Source of the DNA: Chloroflexota bacterium
Lineage (GTDB): Bacteria; Chloroflexota; Anaerolineae; Aggregatilineales; Phototrophicaceae
Direction: 5' to 3'
DNA: 7,459 nucleotides
Assembly (NCBI GenBank): GCA_010092805.1
Contig: JAADYY010000477.1
Coordinates: 1 to 7,459, forward strand
The notes beneath the pieces are model-generated. The model saw only the letters and a list, made by a program, of their open reading frames with translations. It did no database searches and was not told the DNA's origin. This document shows positions 5,466-7,459 of the stretch, in pieces (within the stretch, counting starts at the first letter, position 1; each line of letters opens with the position of its first letter). The position numbers were made by a program, and so were the translations under genes.

Positions 5466-5466
5466 G
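5436..5466 (+). terminator. Strong intrinsic terminator upstream of metG
   Basis: AACCGTCTGTC (5436-5446), loop TTGT, GACAGGCGGTT (5451-5461) gives eleven pairs with one G-U, running into six consecutive T (5460-5465). This is the clearest terminator in the window and is directional for the + strand. It ends about 100 bp before the metG start, so it serves the short upstream transcript (leader or small RNA) and would also stop SPFH readthrough. Confidence 0.9.
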
Positions 5467-5498
5467 TTGTCCCGGCGGCGGCCTGCGCACGCAAAATG

Positions 5499-5507
5499 TG
5501 GCACAAT
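5499..5507 (+). promoter_or_regulatory. Possible extended -10 promoter directly before metG
   Basis: TGG-CACAAT (5499-5507) fits an extended -10 box (TGn plus four of six). No recognisable -35 is present at 17 bp. Transcription would start near 5514 and give metG about 50 nt of untranslated leader downstream of the terminator, making part of its expression independent of the attenuator. It also argues against an upstream ATG5498 start. Confidence 0.4.
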
Positions 5508-5545
5508 CCCCGCCAATTCAATCGACGATCAGCGAGCGAGTCTGC

Positions 5546-5551
5546 AAAAGG
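5546..5551 (+). promoter_or_regulatory. Ribosome binding site of metG
   Basis: AAAAGG lies twelve bases before ATG5564. Spacing is slightly long but it is the only purine-rich site nearby, and it supports ATG5564 over the in-frame ATG at 5498. Confidence 0.5.
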
Positions 5552-5563
5552 ATCATTGCCAAC

Positions 5564-7384
<1,821 letters not shown>

Positions 7385-7389
7385 GCATG

Positions 7390-7438
7390 GCCCGGAGCCA
7401 GCCGGGCATCAAGTCGAAGATCAGGCTTGACCCGGCTG
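7390..7438. repeat. Overlapping GC-rich inverted repeats after metG
   Basis: GCCCGG (7390-7395) can pair with CCGGGC (7402-7407) over six bases. Alternatively CAGCCGGG (7399-7406) pairs with CCCGGCTG (7431-7438) and, inside it, TCAAG (7409-7413) with CTTGA (7426-7430): thirteen pairs with a two-base bulge. The two folds exclude each other. Neither has a T-tract, so termination of metG here is only possible. The larger repeat spans the -35 box of the downstream promoter and could be an operator. Confidence 0.55.
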
Positions 7439-7455
7439 CGGCCTTATGCTATATT
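7427..7455 (+). promoter_or_regulatory. Sigma70-type promoter firing out of the window
   Basis: TTGACC (7427-7432), a 17-bp spacer, TATATT (7450-7455), with TGC directly before the -10. Five of six consensus bases in each box at ideal spacing. It should serve a gene or RNA starting past 7459. Its form, TGC-TATA(C/T)T, closely matches the promoter at 4118-4145, suggesting a genome-wide promoter style. Confidence 0.75.
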
Positions 7456-7459
7456 TGTG

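Noticed and set aside
5498..5563. Extended N-terminus of MetRS from ATG5498
   Set aside because: MetRS proteins start just before the HVSVAWPYANG segment; the extra 22 residues are unlike the family and overlap a possible promoter.
7387..7459. Frame from ATG7387 open to the window end with GAGGTG upstream
   Set aside because: It runs through overlapping inverted repeats and a near-consensus promoter, and composition shifts abruptly to AT-rich; intergenic DNA is more likely, though a partial gene cannot be excluded.

Overview
The window is a GC-rich bacterial chromosomal segment with every convincing gene on the + strand. I saw no mobile element, CRISPR array, rRNA or canonical tRNA. The gene content (a YbbA/YbbP-like ABC exporter with a HEAT-repeat protein between its two genes, a soluble SPFH/band-7 protein, and a MetRS with an Asn/Gly-rich insertion) and the promoters with TGn-extended -10 boxes suggest an environmental bacterium, possibly a Chloroflexota/Anaerolineae member. 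That placement is inference from protein style, not proof.

Region 1 (1-4029) is an apparent export operon. It holds an ABC ATPase (160-906), a translationally coupled HEAT-repeat protein (903-1358, ATGA overlap), a perfect 12-bp hairpin in the 94-bp gap, and an 858-residue, ten-helix FtsX/MacB-type permease (1453-4029). ATPase and permease should form a type VII (mechanotransmission) ABC transporter. The HEAT protein is a likely scaffold or regulator.

Region 2 (4030-5213) starts with a probable weak terminator and a good promoter (TTTACA-16 bp-TGC-TATACT). A ~170-nt highly structured leader follows: an end-to-end closing helix, a terminator-like hairpin and a Shine-Dalgarno site inside a GNRA-capped hairpin. 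It precedes a GTG-started SPFH/band-7 protein.

Region 3 (5214-7384) looks like an attenuated methionyl-tRNA synthetase gene. A promoter (TTGACG-17 bp-TATCAT) should start transcription almost exactly at the ATG of a 32-codon ORF with three Met codons in an eight-residue stretch. The ORF overlaps two hairpins and is followed by a strong intrinsic terminator. A 13-bp alternative pairing would break both the first hairpin and the terminator. This has the layout of leader-peptide attenuation (compare pheM-pheST) and is the most interesting element here. metG (5564-7384) also has a possible extended -10 promoter of its own downstream of the terminator.

Region 4 (7385-7459) holds GC-rich inverted repeats and a strong promoter (TTGACC-17 bp-TGC-TATATT) firing out of the window.
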